Assembly (NCBI RefSeq): GCF_011393025.1
Contig: NZ_JAAOEO010000023.1
Location: 1-61,543 of the forward strand
DNA length: 61,543 bases
Direction of reading: 5' to 3'
Origin: Neobacillus terrae
Lineage (GTDB): Bacteria > Bacillota > Bacilli > Bacillales > Cytobacillaceae
Under the pieces are notes generated by a model. It had not been told where the DNA came from. It did not search any database and saw only the letters and a list, made by a program, of their open reading frames with translations. This document shows positions 18,388 to 27,107 of this stretch, in pieces (the stretch's first letter is position 1; each line of letters begins with the position of its first letter). A program made the translations under genes and the position numbers.

Positions 18388-18765
18388 CAGTCCGATTTAA
18401 ACACGGTATACATACGTATGACCGAACATTCCTTCAAAGGAAGTCAGGATGCAGCACTCACTGTTGTGAAACCCAAGAGAGAAACGAATTGATTTTTTAA
18501 AATATAGCTTGGCCTATCTGTATTCCATCCGACAACGAAGCACTTATAGCGTTACGCGATACGGACAGGCCCCAAGGCGATACAGCTAAAGACCTTGTGT
18601 ATTACAGAAGGAAGATAAGAACGATTAAATGAAACAGATTTAGCGACACCCAGATTCATATGAATATTAAATGAGATATTAATGGTGTTAACCAATGAAG
18701 CACCAGTAACACCTAATATGAATGTCCAACTAACAAAGATATGTCTTAGCTTAAAGTTGCAGCTC
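18388..18765 (+). pseudogene. decayed copy 1 of the MerR-type coiled-coil gene
   Basis: The sequence tracks the gene at 17248-17955 with many substitutions and small indels. Examples: the block around GCGTTACGCGATACGG at 18549 matches 17428, and AATGTCCAACTAACAAA near 18720 matches 17620. Stops interrupt all frames and the coiled-coil 3' part is missing. Confidence 0.75.
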
Positions 18766-18843
18766 AAGTTTTTTTGTATTTCGTATCGCTGGGCGATATA
18801 ACATGCAAAGTGATCCATAGAATCTTCATCTGTAATAGAAAGG

Positions 18844-19255
18844 AAGTCCGAAATGCGACTGTACATACACCCGAATGAAAGAGCATCCTGTACCAAGGAA
18901 GTGAGGATGCAGTATCCATTGTTCAAAAGCATGGTCAAAAACTAGAGAGAAACGAATATGAATTATTAAAGATGGCGATTGCCTCTCTTTATTCAATCCG
19001 ACATTGAAACCTCTAGAAGTGTTACACGATATGGAAAAGGCCCAAGGCGATACAGAGAAATACCTTATGTATCAACAAAAGGAAAGATTAGAAAGATACA
19101 ATATAACAGAGTTAGCGTAACACCGATACATAAGACAATTTCACCCTCCCAAACAATTAAAAAGTGATTTTAATGGTGTTAATCCAATGATCTCACCCCC
19201 ACAAATGAAGCGATGTCCAACTAACAAACGATATGCCTTAGCTTAAAGCAACGGT
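18844..19255 (+). pseudogene. decayed copy 2 of the MerR-type coiled-coil gene
   Basis: A second degenerate copy begins at CGAAATGCGAC (18849) and aligns through CGAATGAAAGAGC, the DNA-binding region and the segment near 19018 (GTGTTACACGATATGG) to 19255. Frameshifts break the protein. A short GGGCGATATAAC leader upstream (near 18793) also matches the region before copy 1 and the intact gene, so the duplicated unit included upstream DNA. Confidence 0.75.
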
Positions 19256-19555
19256 TGCGCGACTCGATCGTGTTCACGAAATTTAACGACTAATGCTAAA
19301 AATTCATAAGAATATCAAAAAATCATTATTAATCATTGGTTGAATAAAGTAAGGATTTCACTCCTTTTCTTAAGTCTCGTTTAAAATAATCAGGTGGTAA
19401 ATTTGCGTTAAAGACTATTTAAGCTTAAGGCAAATAAAAAAAACAGAAATCCTTTTGTTCCGTCATTCTAATTCATTTTTCAAATTTCAACAATTTCCCG
19501 AGAAATAATCGACAAAATTAGAAGCTTGTAAATGGCGATTTGTTTTTGCTGATAA
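19256..19555. other. intergenic region, no gene recognised
   Basis: AT-rich sequence following the second decayed copy. No supported gene, repeat or RNA is seen. Confidence 0.45.
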
Positions 19556-19559
19556 GAAA

Positions 19560-19695
19560 GTGTAGTAGTAATAACTGGGGGCGGCAGTGGGTCGGTAATG
19601 CTACTGCACGTCTTCTTGCTCAAAGTGGACCCCGAGTTGTGTTGTGTTGTGCACGGAACAACAAGAGGCGCTTGGTGGCTCAGTCAATTTCCGTT
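19560..19695 (+). pseudogene. N-terminal fragment of a short-chain dehydrogenase
   Basis: VVVITGGGSG in one frame continues as GNATARLLAQSGPRVVLCCARN in the next. Together they form the Rossmann NAD(P)-binding start (TGGGSGIGxATA) of a short-chain dehydrogenase/reductase, broken by a frameshift at about 19592. No further matching part follows. The frames to about 19813 are unassigned. Confidence 0.65.
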
Positions 19696-20035
19696 AAATG
19701 GGTATCCAAAAGGATCTGTCCATTATGGGGCTGTTGACAATCAGGATTTCCTACGTGATTCGTCTTATGCCAATTGGGGCTACCCAGGCGCTTGCGCCTT
19801 TTGTTCTTTTTAGATTTCAACATTAAGATCTCTTCTCATCAGATGAACTGGTGGGAAACTTTTTCTCTTCTTCCAAGTTGGATGTAATAAAAACATATAT
19901 ATTTAAAAATGTTATGTATATATATCCAAATGGCCAAGTGGTTGTTGAATCTCTTTTATTCCCGAGGTAGAGTCATGATACTGCTGAATGGGGAGTTGCA
20001 TCCTCATTTTTTTGTTCGATTATATTGGAAAATTA

Positions 20036-20051
20036 TGAATTATGAAATAAA
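20036..20051 (+). promoter_or_regulatory. shared 16-nt motif upstream of the flavoprotein gene
   Basis: TGAATTATGAAATAAA occurs here and, identically, at 27024-27039 in front of pxpB. With flanking bases it forms an imperfect palindrome. It overlaps a possible -10 region. Identity as an operator is inference. Confidence 0.4.
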
Positions 20052-20066
20052 ATAAGTAGAAACATA

Positions 20067-20104
20067 ACTTATCCCCTAAATGAATGTTAGGATAAGTCTT
20101 TTTT
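20067..20104 (+). terminator. terminator-like hairpin in the flavoprotein leader
   Basis: Arms 20067-20079 and 20087-20097 (one bulged C) are followed by T6. Only 30 bases separate it from the flavoprotein ATG, leaving no room for a promoter. It therefore either ends unidentified upstream transcription or acts as an attenuator. Confidence 0.7.
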
Positions 20105-20134
20105 ACATATAGGTACAAAGGGGAGGATGGAAAA

Positions 20135-21838
20135 ATGGCTAATGAATTATACAGCACTGATGTCCTGGTAATTGGTTCGGGTGCAGCAGGAATGATGGCG
20201 GCAAAGGCGGCCGCAGATAAAGGGGCTAATGTAATCATTGCAGATAAAAGCCTTGTAGGAAGAGGTGGAGCCACAATTCTTGCCCAAATGACGGTTGCTG
20301 TTGCTTTAGGTGAAGCAGAGGGAGACAATCCGGATATCCATTTCAAGGATACAATGGAAGGAGCAAGGGGGCTTGCCGATCCTGGAATTGTACGCACAAT
20401 TGTAGACAGGGCGCCAGAGGTCATCCTGGAGGTTGAAGGGTATGGAGTGAACTGGGCAAGGACCGATGACGGAAAGCGGTCGCAAGTTGTGTCTCCTGGC
20501 CACTCACGCCAAAGATGCGTATATGTCGACATTTTGAATACTGGGGGAGCCACTTCACAGGGATTGAGAAAAACGATTTGGAAGGATAGCAAAATCACCC
20601 GGTTTAAAAATGTCATGATCACCCGCCTTGTCAAGGAGAATGGAAAGATTGTTGGGGCGGTTGGATTTTCAATGGAGAAAATGGTTCCGTTCGGTATCAG
20701 TGCTTCCCAGGTTATTTTAGCCACTGGCGGGTTGACCGAGGCATTTGAAAGGAACAGCGCATCTACGAATATGACAGGTGACGGATTCTGCATTGCTGCA
20801 GAGGCTGGGGCAGAGTTATATGACATGGAAATGGTGCAGTTTTTCCCGATAGCCCATCTATACCCTTCACTTGTTGGAATTGACCCGATAATGTGGGATC
20901 CCTTTCGCTATAAACTCGGCGGTCGCTTGTTGAACGGAGAGCACGAGGAATTTATGGACCGCTATGCTGGGGAGCAAGCAGGAAAGTACACCGCTACACG
21001 CGATATGACAAGCTACGCCATTTTTAAGGAAGTGGAGGCAGGAAGAGGAACGCCTCACAGAGGAGCCTATCTCGATTTCCGGATGGTGCCATCAGAAAAG
21101 CTGAAAGAAGGCTTCGGCCCTGTTATAGATATTTTGAAATCCCAGGGGGTGGACCTCACAAAGGATTTAGTGGAGGTAGCCCCGATGGCCCATTTCATGC
21201 TTGGCGGGGTCAAGGTTGATAAAGATATGAATACAACGGTCCCAGGCCTGCTTGCCTGCGGAGAGCTGATCCTCGGGATGCACGGCGCAAACCGGCTTTC
21301 AGGTAATGCTATTACTGAGGCACTAGTAACGGGCAGGATTGCAGGCGAAACGGCAGCAGCTTATCAAAATCATATTTTTAATCCAGTTGTCGAAGAAGAA
21401 CTTACAAATGAGTGGGAGAAACTGCAGGATTTCTGGCACCCTAGGAATACAAACCAGGATGAAGAATCGATGTTATCGATCAGACGGAATATTCAGAAGG
21501 CATTATGGAAGGGAGCAGGTCCGCTTAGAACCAAAGAGTCTCTTGAGAATGCCTTAAAGGAAGTACGGTCCCTGCGTGATGTGTGTAGAAAGACGGCATT
21601 GGCAAAACAAGATAGCTTTGCTTTGTCTTTGGTGGAAAAGCTTGAAGCCTATCATATGACACTTGTTGGGGAAGCTATCATTCTTGGAGCATTGGAAAGA
21701 CGTGAATCAAGAGGGGCACATGTCCGGCTTGATTTTCCGGAACAGCAAACCGAAACCTATCATTCAAGATTTACTTTGACTGAAGCCGAAAAATGGGAGA
21801 TGGAACAGCTTCCAGTTAGCAAGGAGGAATCACAGTGA
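20135..21838 (+). CDS. fumarate reductase/succinate dehydrogenase-type flavoprotein
   Basis: This 567-residue FAD enzyme belongs to the SdhA/FrdA/aspartate oxidase superfamily. It has the dinucleotide loop GSGAAG (residues 14-19), the substrate-site HFMLGG, and HGANRLSGNAITEALVTGR. The segment GRGGATILAQ replaces the SHTVAAQGG motif of SdhA, so the histidine that binds FAD covalently is absent and FAD is probably non-covalent. The substrate is unknown. It overlaps a small 2Fe-2S gene, its likely electron partner. There is no cytochrome subunit or full SdhB, so it is not succinate dehydrogenase. Confidence 0.85.
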   Translation: MANELYSTDVLVIGSGAAGMMAAKAAADKGANVIIADKSLVGRGGATILAQMTVAVALGEAEGDNPDIHFKDTMEGARGLADPGIVRTIVDRAPEVILEVEGYGVNWARTDDGKRSQVVSPGHSRQRCVYVDILNTGGATSQGLRKTIWKDSKITRFKNVMITRLVKENGKIVGAVGFSMEKMVPFGISASQVILATGGLTEAFERNSASTNMTGDGFCIAAEAGAELYDMEMVQFFPIAHLYPSLVGIDPIMWDPFRYKLGGRLLNGEHEEFMDRYAGEQAGKYTATRDMTSYAIFKEVEAGRGTPHRGAYLDFRMVPSEKLKEGFGPVIDILKSQGVDLTKDLVEVAPMAHFMLGGVKVDKDMNTTVPGLLACGELILGMHGANRLSGNAITEALVTGRIAGETAAAYQNHIFNPVVEEELTNEWEKLQDFWHPRNTNQDEESMLSIRRNIQKALWKGAGPLRTKESLENALKEVRSLRDVCRKTALAKQDSFALSLVEKLEAYHMTLVGEAIILGALERRESRGAHVRLDFPEQQTETYHSRFTLTEAEKWEMEQLPVSKEESQ

Positions 21839-22146
21839 GTACAATCAAGTTAAGTATTGTCAGAGGCGATGCCAAACAAGGAAGCGAACTGGTAGAATAT
21901 GAAGTGCCATTCACGGAAGGCTCCAGTCTTCTAGACAGCATTTTTTGGATTCGCGAGCACGTTGACCCTTCGCTTTCAGTAAGATATTCCTGCAAATCGG
22001 CAAATGCCTGCAAGGAATGTATGGCCCTGGTGGACGGTAAGGCTGGCTATCTGTGCAGCATCCGGGCTAAACAAAATGCCAATGTGACTGTCATGCCTCT
22101 AAAAGGAAGGCCATGGCTGAAGGATTTAACTGTTGAAATGGATTAG
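21835..22146 (+). CDS. small SdhB-like 2Fe-2S protein
   Basis: The 103-residue protein corresponds to only the N-terminal ferredoxin domain of SdhB/FrdB; the domain carrying the 4Fe-4S and 3Fe-4S clusters is absent. Cys53, Cys59, Cys62 and Cys74 give the spacing C-x5-C-x2-C-x11-C, one residue longer in the first gap than the usual C-x4-C of SdhB. It starts at GTG 21835, overlapping the flavoprotein stop, with AAGGAGG upstream. It probably carries electrons to or from the flavoprotein. Confidence 0.8.
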   Translation: MSTIKLSIVRGDAKQGSELVEYEVPFTEGSSLLDSIFWIREHVDPSLSVRYSCKSANACKECMALVDGKAGYLCSIRAKQNANVTVMPLKGRPWLKDLTVEMD

Positions 22147-22363
22147 CCAAGGTACGCTCCTTATAGGGGAGTTTGTGAAAGAAGGATGTGTGGAATCGGC
22201 AGTTCTTCTTTATAGCGGATGAAAAAAACGACCGGGAATAAGTTAAAAAGGTGCTGCGAAACCACGTCATTTCATTTCTAAAAAGTAATATTGATCAGTA
22301 TAAGAGTAGGAAACTAAAAATGTTTAGTAATGGTAATTTAATTGTCTGTAAGTGTTAACTCCA

Positions 22364-22398
22364 AAATAAAAACTCGTCAAAAATAGACGAGTTTTTTC
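22364..22398. terminator. bidirectional terminator between the 2Fe-2S gene and ycsI
   Basis: A 9-bp stem (22370-22378 and 22386-22394) is flanked by an A-rich left side and a T-rich right side, so it can serve both the pxp operon from the right and the flavoprotein operon from the left. Confidence 0.85.
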
Positions 22399-22403
22399 AA
22401 TGA

Positions 22404-23195
22404 TTAAAGGACGCTGAATTGTTCGTTTTTCAAATCAGTCACAAACATATGTCCCGGCGCGTGAGTAATCATGATTTCTGGCTTCACATGCATGGCAACA
22501 GCCTGAGGGGTTACGCCACACGCCCAAAAAACTGGGATTTCTCCGTTTTTAATAGTGACGCTGTCGCCAAAATCAGGACGATTGATATCTTCAATCCCAA
22601 TTGCCGCGGGATTCCCAATATGTAGGGGTGCCCCATGGACGGAAGGGAACCTGCTTGTCACCTGGACGGCACGAATGGCGTCTTTTTCCGTCATTGGGCG
22701 CATACTCACAACGGTTGGGCCTTCAAATCTTCCTGCTTTTACCGTAGGAATATTTGTTTTGTACATTGGGACATTTCGCTCTTCTTCGATGTGCCTGATT
22801 GGGATACCGTTTTTCAATAGAGCTTCCTCGAAAGTAAAACTGCAGCCGATGAGGAATCCAACCATGGATTCATCCCAAAGCTCTAAGACGTCTGTTAACT
22901 CCTGGGTAAAAACTCCTTTGCGGTAGACCCTGTATTTAGGAATGTCGGTTCTTAAGTCTGCATCAGGGGCACACAAGGCCGGCACACTTGCACCTGGCGT
23001 GGTCACATCAATGATTGGGCATGGTTTAGGATTTCGCTGACAGAATAAGAGAAACTCAAACGCCAAATCCTTCGGGATAACAGCGAGGTTCGTCTGGATA
23101 TAGCCATTGGCCAAACCGGAAGTAGGTTTTAACCACTGGTTTTGGCGGATCATTTCACGTACTTCGTTCGGTGTCATCGCTTCAGTTCTGATCAT
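22404..23195 (-). CDS. ycsI: YcsI family putative hydro-lyase (DUF1445)
   Basis: The 263-residue protein matches YcsI, annotated as a putative hydro-lyase related to D-glutamate cyclase. Visible family blocks include RxNQWxxPTxGLAxGYxQxNL at the N-terminus (residues 18-40), FLIGCSFTFEEAL near residue 114, and HAPGHMFVTD at the end. It is the last gene of the pxp operon, and CGGAGG precedes its ATG. Occurrence with 5-oxoprolinase genes suggests a role in oxoproline/glutamate metabolism, which is inference. Confidence 0.88.
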   Translation of the reverse strand: MIRTEAMTPNEVREMIRQNQWLKPTSGLANGYIQTNLAVIPKDLAFEFLLFCQRNPKPCPIIDVTTPGASVPALCAPDADLRTDIPKYRVYRKGVFTQELTDVLELWDESMVGFLIGCSFTFEEALLKNGIPIRHIEEERNVPMYKTNIPTVKAGRFEGPTVVSMRPMTEKDAIRAVQVTSRFPSVHGAPLHIGNPAAIGIEDINRPDFGDSVTIKNGEIPVFWACGVTPQAVAMHVKPEIMITHAPGHMFVTDLKNEQFSVL

Positions 23196-23218
23196 AAGTT
23201 TTATCCTCCGTTTCTAAT

Positions 23219-24409
23219 TTACTTAAATAGCTGTGGAATACCGTTGATTAATGTGTATCCTCCCATATAGGCCATGGCAATAACGATAATGACTCCAAAG
23301 ATTGTCATCCAGAGAGGGTGCTTATAGTCGCCTACAATCTTTGTTCTGTAGGCAGCGACTAACATGACTCCGAGGGCAATCGGCAGGATCAGTCCATTTA
23401 TAGATCCAACCAATATAAGGATTTTTACCGGCCTTCCGATCAAAACGAACACTAAAGTAGAAATGGCTATGAATGCAACAATTGTCCATTTATTATATTT
23501 ATCGACTGTCTTACTTAGAGTCTGTATAAACGAAACAGAGGTGTAGGCAGCACCGACAACGGAGGTAACAGCGGCAGCCCACATGACGACACCGAAGATT
23601 TTGTAGCCGACATTGCCTGCAGCGAGTTTAAAGACGGAAGCTGGTGGGTTGGCTGGATCGATTGCTAATCCTTGCGCAACAATGCCGAGGGCGGAAAGGA
23701 ACAGGAAAATCCTCATGATGGAGGCGATTCCGATGGCGCTGACAGCACTTTTGGTTACTTCAGGTAGTGATTCTTTTCCTTGTATTCCAGCATCCAATAA
23801 GCGATGGCCGCCGGCGAACGTGATATACCCTCCAACTGTTCCACCGACAAGTGTAACGATTGCTAGGAAATCAATTTTATCAGGAACAAAGGTTTTTACA
23901 ACTGCTTCCCCAAGAGGCGGGTGGGCAGTAAACATCACATAAACTGTCAGGGCAATCATTACGAATCCCATGACCTGTGCAAATCGGTCCATCGCTTTGC
24001 CGGCTTCACGGACAAGGAAGATTCCGATGGCGACGATGCCGCTTAACAAAGCGCCCATTTCAGCAGACCAGCCAAATAATACATTGACACCCAATCCGGC
24101 ACCTGCAATATTACCGATGTTAAAGGCCAGGCCCCCGGCAACAATGAGAACTGCAAGGAAATACCCCAACCCAGGCAGGACATCATTTGCAATATCCTGG
24201 GCGCGTTTCCCTGAAACAGCGATAATCCTCCAGATATTCATCTGAGCCCCAATATCAATGATAATAGATATTAGGATAATGAAACCAAAGCTTGCCATTA
24301 GGGACTGCGTAAATATTGTGGTCTGAGTCAGAAACCCTGGCCCAATTGCTGAGGTAGCCATTAGGAAGGCGGCTCCCAGTAGTACACTTGCTGTTGATTT
24401 TTTCTCCAT
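23219..24409 (-). CDS. ycsG: NRAMP-family transporter YcsG
   Basis: This is a 396-residue membrane protein with about eleven hydrophobic segments. The start of the domain carries ATSAIGPGFLTQTT, corresponding to the metal-binding first helix of NRAMP transporters, where classical members have DPGN. The DPGN motif is not present, so metal transport is doubtful. Its constant position between pxpA and ycsI suggests it carries an organic substrate of the pathway. That is inference; YcsG has no proven substrate known to me. Confidence 0.88.
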   Translation of the reverse strand: MEKKSTASVLLGAAFLMATSAIGPGFLTQTTIFTQSLMASFGFIILISIIIDIGAQMNIWRIIAVSGKRAQDIANDVLPGLGYFLAVLIVAGGLAFNIGNIAGAGLGVNVLFGWSAEMGALLSGIVAIGIFLVREAGKAMDRFAQVMGFVMIALTVYVMFTAHPPLGEAVVKTFVPDKIDFLAIVTLVGGTVGGYITFAGGHRLLDAGIQGKESLPEVTKSAVSAIGIASIMRIFLFLSALGIVAQGLAIDPANPPASVFKLAAGNVGYKIFGVVMWAAAVTSVVGAAYTSVSFIQTLSKTVDKYNKWTIVAFIAISTLVFVLIGRPVKILILVGSINGLILPIALGVMLVAAYRTKIVGDYKHPLWMTIFGVIIVIAMAYMGGYTLINGIPQLFK

Positions 24410-24468
24410 ATTAAACCCCCTGAAATTTTGGCAGGGTCTGGCCCATAAAGGACATTATCCTGCTAGTT

Positions 24469-25239
24469 TTATTTTATAAAGCTACCTATTTGGGCAACTG
24501 TGATACCGGATTCCTTTAAAGCACTGGTGATGTATTTAGCGAAGTTCAATGCGCTTTCGCCATCACCATGGATGCAGACTGTGTCCGCTTGTATCGAGAT
24601 ATTTGTTCCTTGAAGGGAAGTGACTTTGCCTTCCTTTACCATCCGGATGACCTGATTCACGGCTACTTCATGTTCTTTGATAAGCGCATTTGTTTCACGC
24701 CTCGAGGTTAAAGAACCATCCTCCTGGTAGGTACGGTCGGAGAAGACCTCACTTGCAGTACGGAGGCCGAGTTTTTTGCCCGCTTTCACCAGTTCACTGC
24801 CCGCCAGGCCGAAAAAGACTAGCTCAGGGTCAACTTTATACACTGCTTCAGCAATCGCTTCAGCGAGCTGGGCATTTTTTGCAGCCATGTTGAATAGGGC
24901 ACCGTGGGGCTTAACATGTTGAATTTTCCCGCCTTCCGCTTTAACAAATGCATATAGGGCGCCAATTTGATATAAGACAATGTCGAAGGCTTCCTGAGGG
25001 GAAAGATTAATCTCTCTTCTACCGAAGCCAATCAAATCCTGAAGCCCTGGATGGACGCCAATCCCTACATTTTTCTCTAAAGCCAATATCACTGTTTTCC
25101 TCATTGTTGCCGGGTCACCGGCGTGAAACCCGCATGCAATATTGGCGGAAGTCACATAATCGAGGATTTCAGCATCCCTACCCAGTGTGTACGCCCCAAA
25201 GCTTTCTCCCATGTCGCAGTTGATGTCTACAAATGTCAT
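24469..25239 (-). CDS. pxpA: 5-oxoprolinase subunit PxpA
   Basis: PxpA (YcsF, LamB/YcsF family) together with PxpB and PxpC hydrolyses 5-oxoproline to glutamate using ATP. The 256-residue protein begins with the signature DINCDMGESFGAY and contains SANIACGFHAGDP and HVKPHGALFN. All are conserved in the polysaccharide-deacetylase-like barrel of this family. It follows pxpC by 13 bases and has AGGAGG before the ATG. Confidence 0.94.
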   Translation of the reverse strand: MTFVDINCDMGESFGAYTLGRDAEILDYVTSANIACGFHAGDPATMRKTVILALEKNVGIGVHPGLQDLIGFGRREINLSPQEAFDIVLYQIGALYAFVKAEGGKIQHVKPHGALFNMAAKNAQLAEAIAEAVYKVDPELVFFGLAGSELVKAGKKLGLRTASEVFSDRTYQEDGSLTSRRETNALIKEHEVAVNQVIRMVKEGKVTSLQGTNISIQADTVCIHGDGESALNFAKYITSALKESGITVAQIGSFIK

Positions 25240-25252
25240 TTGAATGATCCTC

Positions 25253-26254
25253 CTATCTGAATTTCAATAAAATCCCGTTCTTAAGCTGTTTTATTTTTTT
25301 CTCTCTCTTTAGAAAGAGTTGCTGGGCTGTTTCATGAGTTACTTCACTAAAGCTAATATGGTCTCCCGGCTTGGCCTGAGCAATAATCGGTAAATCTACC
25401 GATGATATTTGGCCAATTTTAGGATAGCCGCCGGTTGTTTGCCTATCAGCCAGGAGGACAATTGGATTGCCCTCTGACGGAACTTGAATCGAACCAAAGC
25501 TTACCGCTTCGGAAATAAGTTCTCCAGGATTCTCCAGTTGTAAAAAAGAACCCTTTAAACGGTATCCCATCCGGTCAGATTGGGGGGTCACTTCAAACGT
25601 TTGGCTAAAAAATTTTTCTTTGCTTTCCTGTGAAAATAAAGGATAATGTTTCCCCTTCATTACCCGGATGGATGGATCCTTCTGGTGAAGTGGGATTAAA
25701 TCGGAGGCAACGGACCAATCCATTTCGATGAAAGGCTTGTCTCCGGCTTGAAGTGCCATGTATTCAAATAGGACCTTTGAAAGCTCACCTGGCAAGTTAA
25801 ATGGCAGTGAGTCCCCTGCCTTAAAGGCACGCCCCTCGAATCCGCCAATACCCGCTCTTAAATATGTTGATTTGCTATCCATTACCTTGGGAACCACAAA
25901 TCCTCCTGCCACAGCCAGATAGGCCCTGCTCCCTGTTATTGCAGGCCCAAAGGAAAGCTTGCTACCTTTTTTTACAAAAATGGTCCGCCAAATCCTTACT
26001 GGATCGCCATTAATAGAAGGAGACAAGTCGCCGCCACAAATGGAAATGAGGGTATCTTTATCAAAGTGAATAACCGGTCCCAATAATGTAATCTCCAAAG
26101 TAGGCTCGTTCTCTTCGTTGCCAACCAATATATTAGAAATGCGATGGGACAGTTGGTCCATCACACCACTTGCGATGACCCCGTATTTTTGATAACCGTA
26201 TCTTCCCAAATCCTGGACACTTGTAAGGAGCCCCGGCTTAACTACCGTTAACAT
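25253..26254 (-). CDS. pxpC: 5-oxoprolinase subunit PxpC (KipA)
   Basis: This is the biotin-dependent carboxylase-like domain protein (AHS2 family), subunit C of bacterial 5-oxoprolinase; in B. subtilis KipA. The 333 residues start VVKPGLLTSVQDLGRYGYQ, the family signature, and contain SDRMGYRL and the GxPIVLLADRQTTGGYPKIG block. Its ATG shares one base with the pxpB stop (TAATG), and its ribosome site GGGAGGAG lies inside the pxpB end. Confidence 0.94.
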   Translation of the reverse strand: MLTVVKPGLLTSVQDLGRYGYQKYGVIASGVMDQLSHRISNILVGNEENEPTLEITLLGPVIHFDKDTLISICGGDLSPSINGDPVRIWRTIFVKKGSKLSFGPAITGSRAYLAVAGGFVVPKVMDSKSTYLRAGIGGFEGRAFKAGDSLPFNLPGELSKVLFEYMALQAGDKPFIEMDWSVASDLIPLHQKDPSIRVMKGKHYPLFSQESKEKFFSQTFEVTPQSDRMGYRLKGSFLQLENPGELISEAVSFGSIQVPSEGNPIVLLADRQTTGGYPKIGQISSVDLPIIAQAKPGDHISFSEVTHETAQQLFLKREKKIKQLKNGILLKFR

Positions 26255-26976
26255 TATTTATCTCCTCCCAGTTCCAAGTATTCTTTATAGCTGATTGGTT
26301 TAAATTTAATTTTGTCTCCAGCCCTGAGGAGGGTTGGGGGTTCCTCATCAGGAAGGAAAAGTTCGACAGGTGTTCTGCCGATCAATTGCCAGCCGCCAGG
26401 TGTCTCGATTGGATACACCCCGGTTTGTTGGCCCGCGATGCCGACCGTTTTTGGAGGGATTTTTAATCGAGGGGTTTCTCTTCTGGGGGTTGCAATTTTT
26501 TCTGACATTCCACCGATATACGGAAATCCTGGTGCAAAACCAATCATATAGACAATATAATTGCCGCTTGAATGGATATGGATCACTTCCTCAGGGGTCA
26601 AGCCATTATGTTCAGCAACGAATTGTAAATCCGGACCAAGATTCCCTCCGTAACAAACTGGAATTTCAACAAGTCGTTGATTGTCCTCGTTAACGGCATG
26701 AATTCTGCCCAATAAGGATCTTAATTTTGTACAGACAATATCGTATGGAAGTGCGTGTATCTTGCTGGATTGATTCATCACCTTTACTGGATCATAAAAC
26801 AAAGAAACAGTAGTGAACGCTGGTATGTATTCGACCATCCAGTCCTCTAAATTTTTATCAAAAAAAGAGGTAATCAATTTAAGATTTTGCTGAGTCTCTA
26901 AATTTATATCTTCACCAAGTTCTATTATGACCGCATGGTCTCCTAATGGCTGTAAGCTGTAATTCAATTTTTTCAC
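26254..26976 (-). CDS. pxpB: 5-oxoprolinase subunit PxpB (KipI)
   Basis: This is the AHS1-domain subunit of 5-oxoprolinase; the B. subtilis homologue KipI also inhibits the sporulation kinase KinA. The 240 residues include IPVCYGG, GFAPGFPYIGGM and TVGIAGQQTGVYPIETPGGWQLIGRT, all typical. It is the first gene of the operon pxpB-pxpC-pxpA-ycsG-ycsI. The IclR-type repressor gene kipR found with these genes in B. subtilis is not present in the window. Confidence 0.94.
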   Translation of the reverse strand: MKKLNYSLQPLGDHAVIIELGEDINLETQQNLKLITSFFDKNLEDWMVEYIPAFTTVSLFYDPVKVMNQSSKIHALPYDIVCTKLRSLLGRIHAVNEDNQRLVEIPVCYGGNLGPDLQFVAEHNGLTPEEVIHIHSSGNYIVYMIGFAPGFPYIGGMSEKIATPRRETPRLKIPPKTVGIAGQQTGVYPIETPGGWQLIGRTPVELFLPDEEPPTLLRAGDKIKFKPISYKEYLELGGDK

Positions 26977-27023
26977 TTCCTGTTGCTTTCAAAAATTATT
27001 TTCTTAATTATACTTTAATATTT

Positions 27024-27039
27024 TGAATTATGAAATAAA
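27024..27039 (-). promoter_or_regulatory. shared 16-nt motif upstream of pxpB
   Basis: This is the same 16 bases as at 20036-20051, about 50 bases before the pxpB start, so it lies in the promoter region of the pxp operon. Imperfect dyad symmetry (ATTTTG...TGAAAT) is compatible with an IclR-type operator, but this is inference. Confidence 0.4.
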
Positions 27040-27107
27040 TTTTAAAAATAGAAAGAGGATGAGAAGAAGAATGATTATATGGAGCAAAAAGTTTCTAATT
27101 TAATTAC

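Noticed and set aside
19598..19813. A 71-residue frame and a neighbouring hydrophobic frame after the SDR fragment, considered as a MATE or other transporter piece.
   Set aside because: The match is only a general hydrophobic pattern; no family motif.
20135..22146. The flavoprotein and 2Fe-2S genes as succinate dehydrogenase.
   Set aside because: There is no cytochrome b subunit, the Fe-S protein lacks its C-terminal domain, and the FAD-linking histidine is absent.
23219..24409. YcsG as a genuine manganese importer.
   Set aside because: The DPGN motif of metal-transporting NRAMP proteins is not present, so only family membership is claimed.
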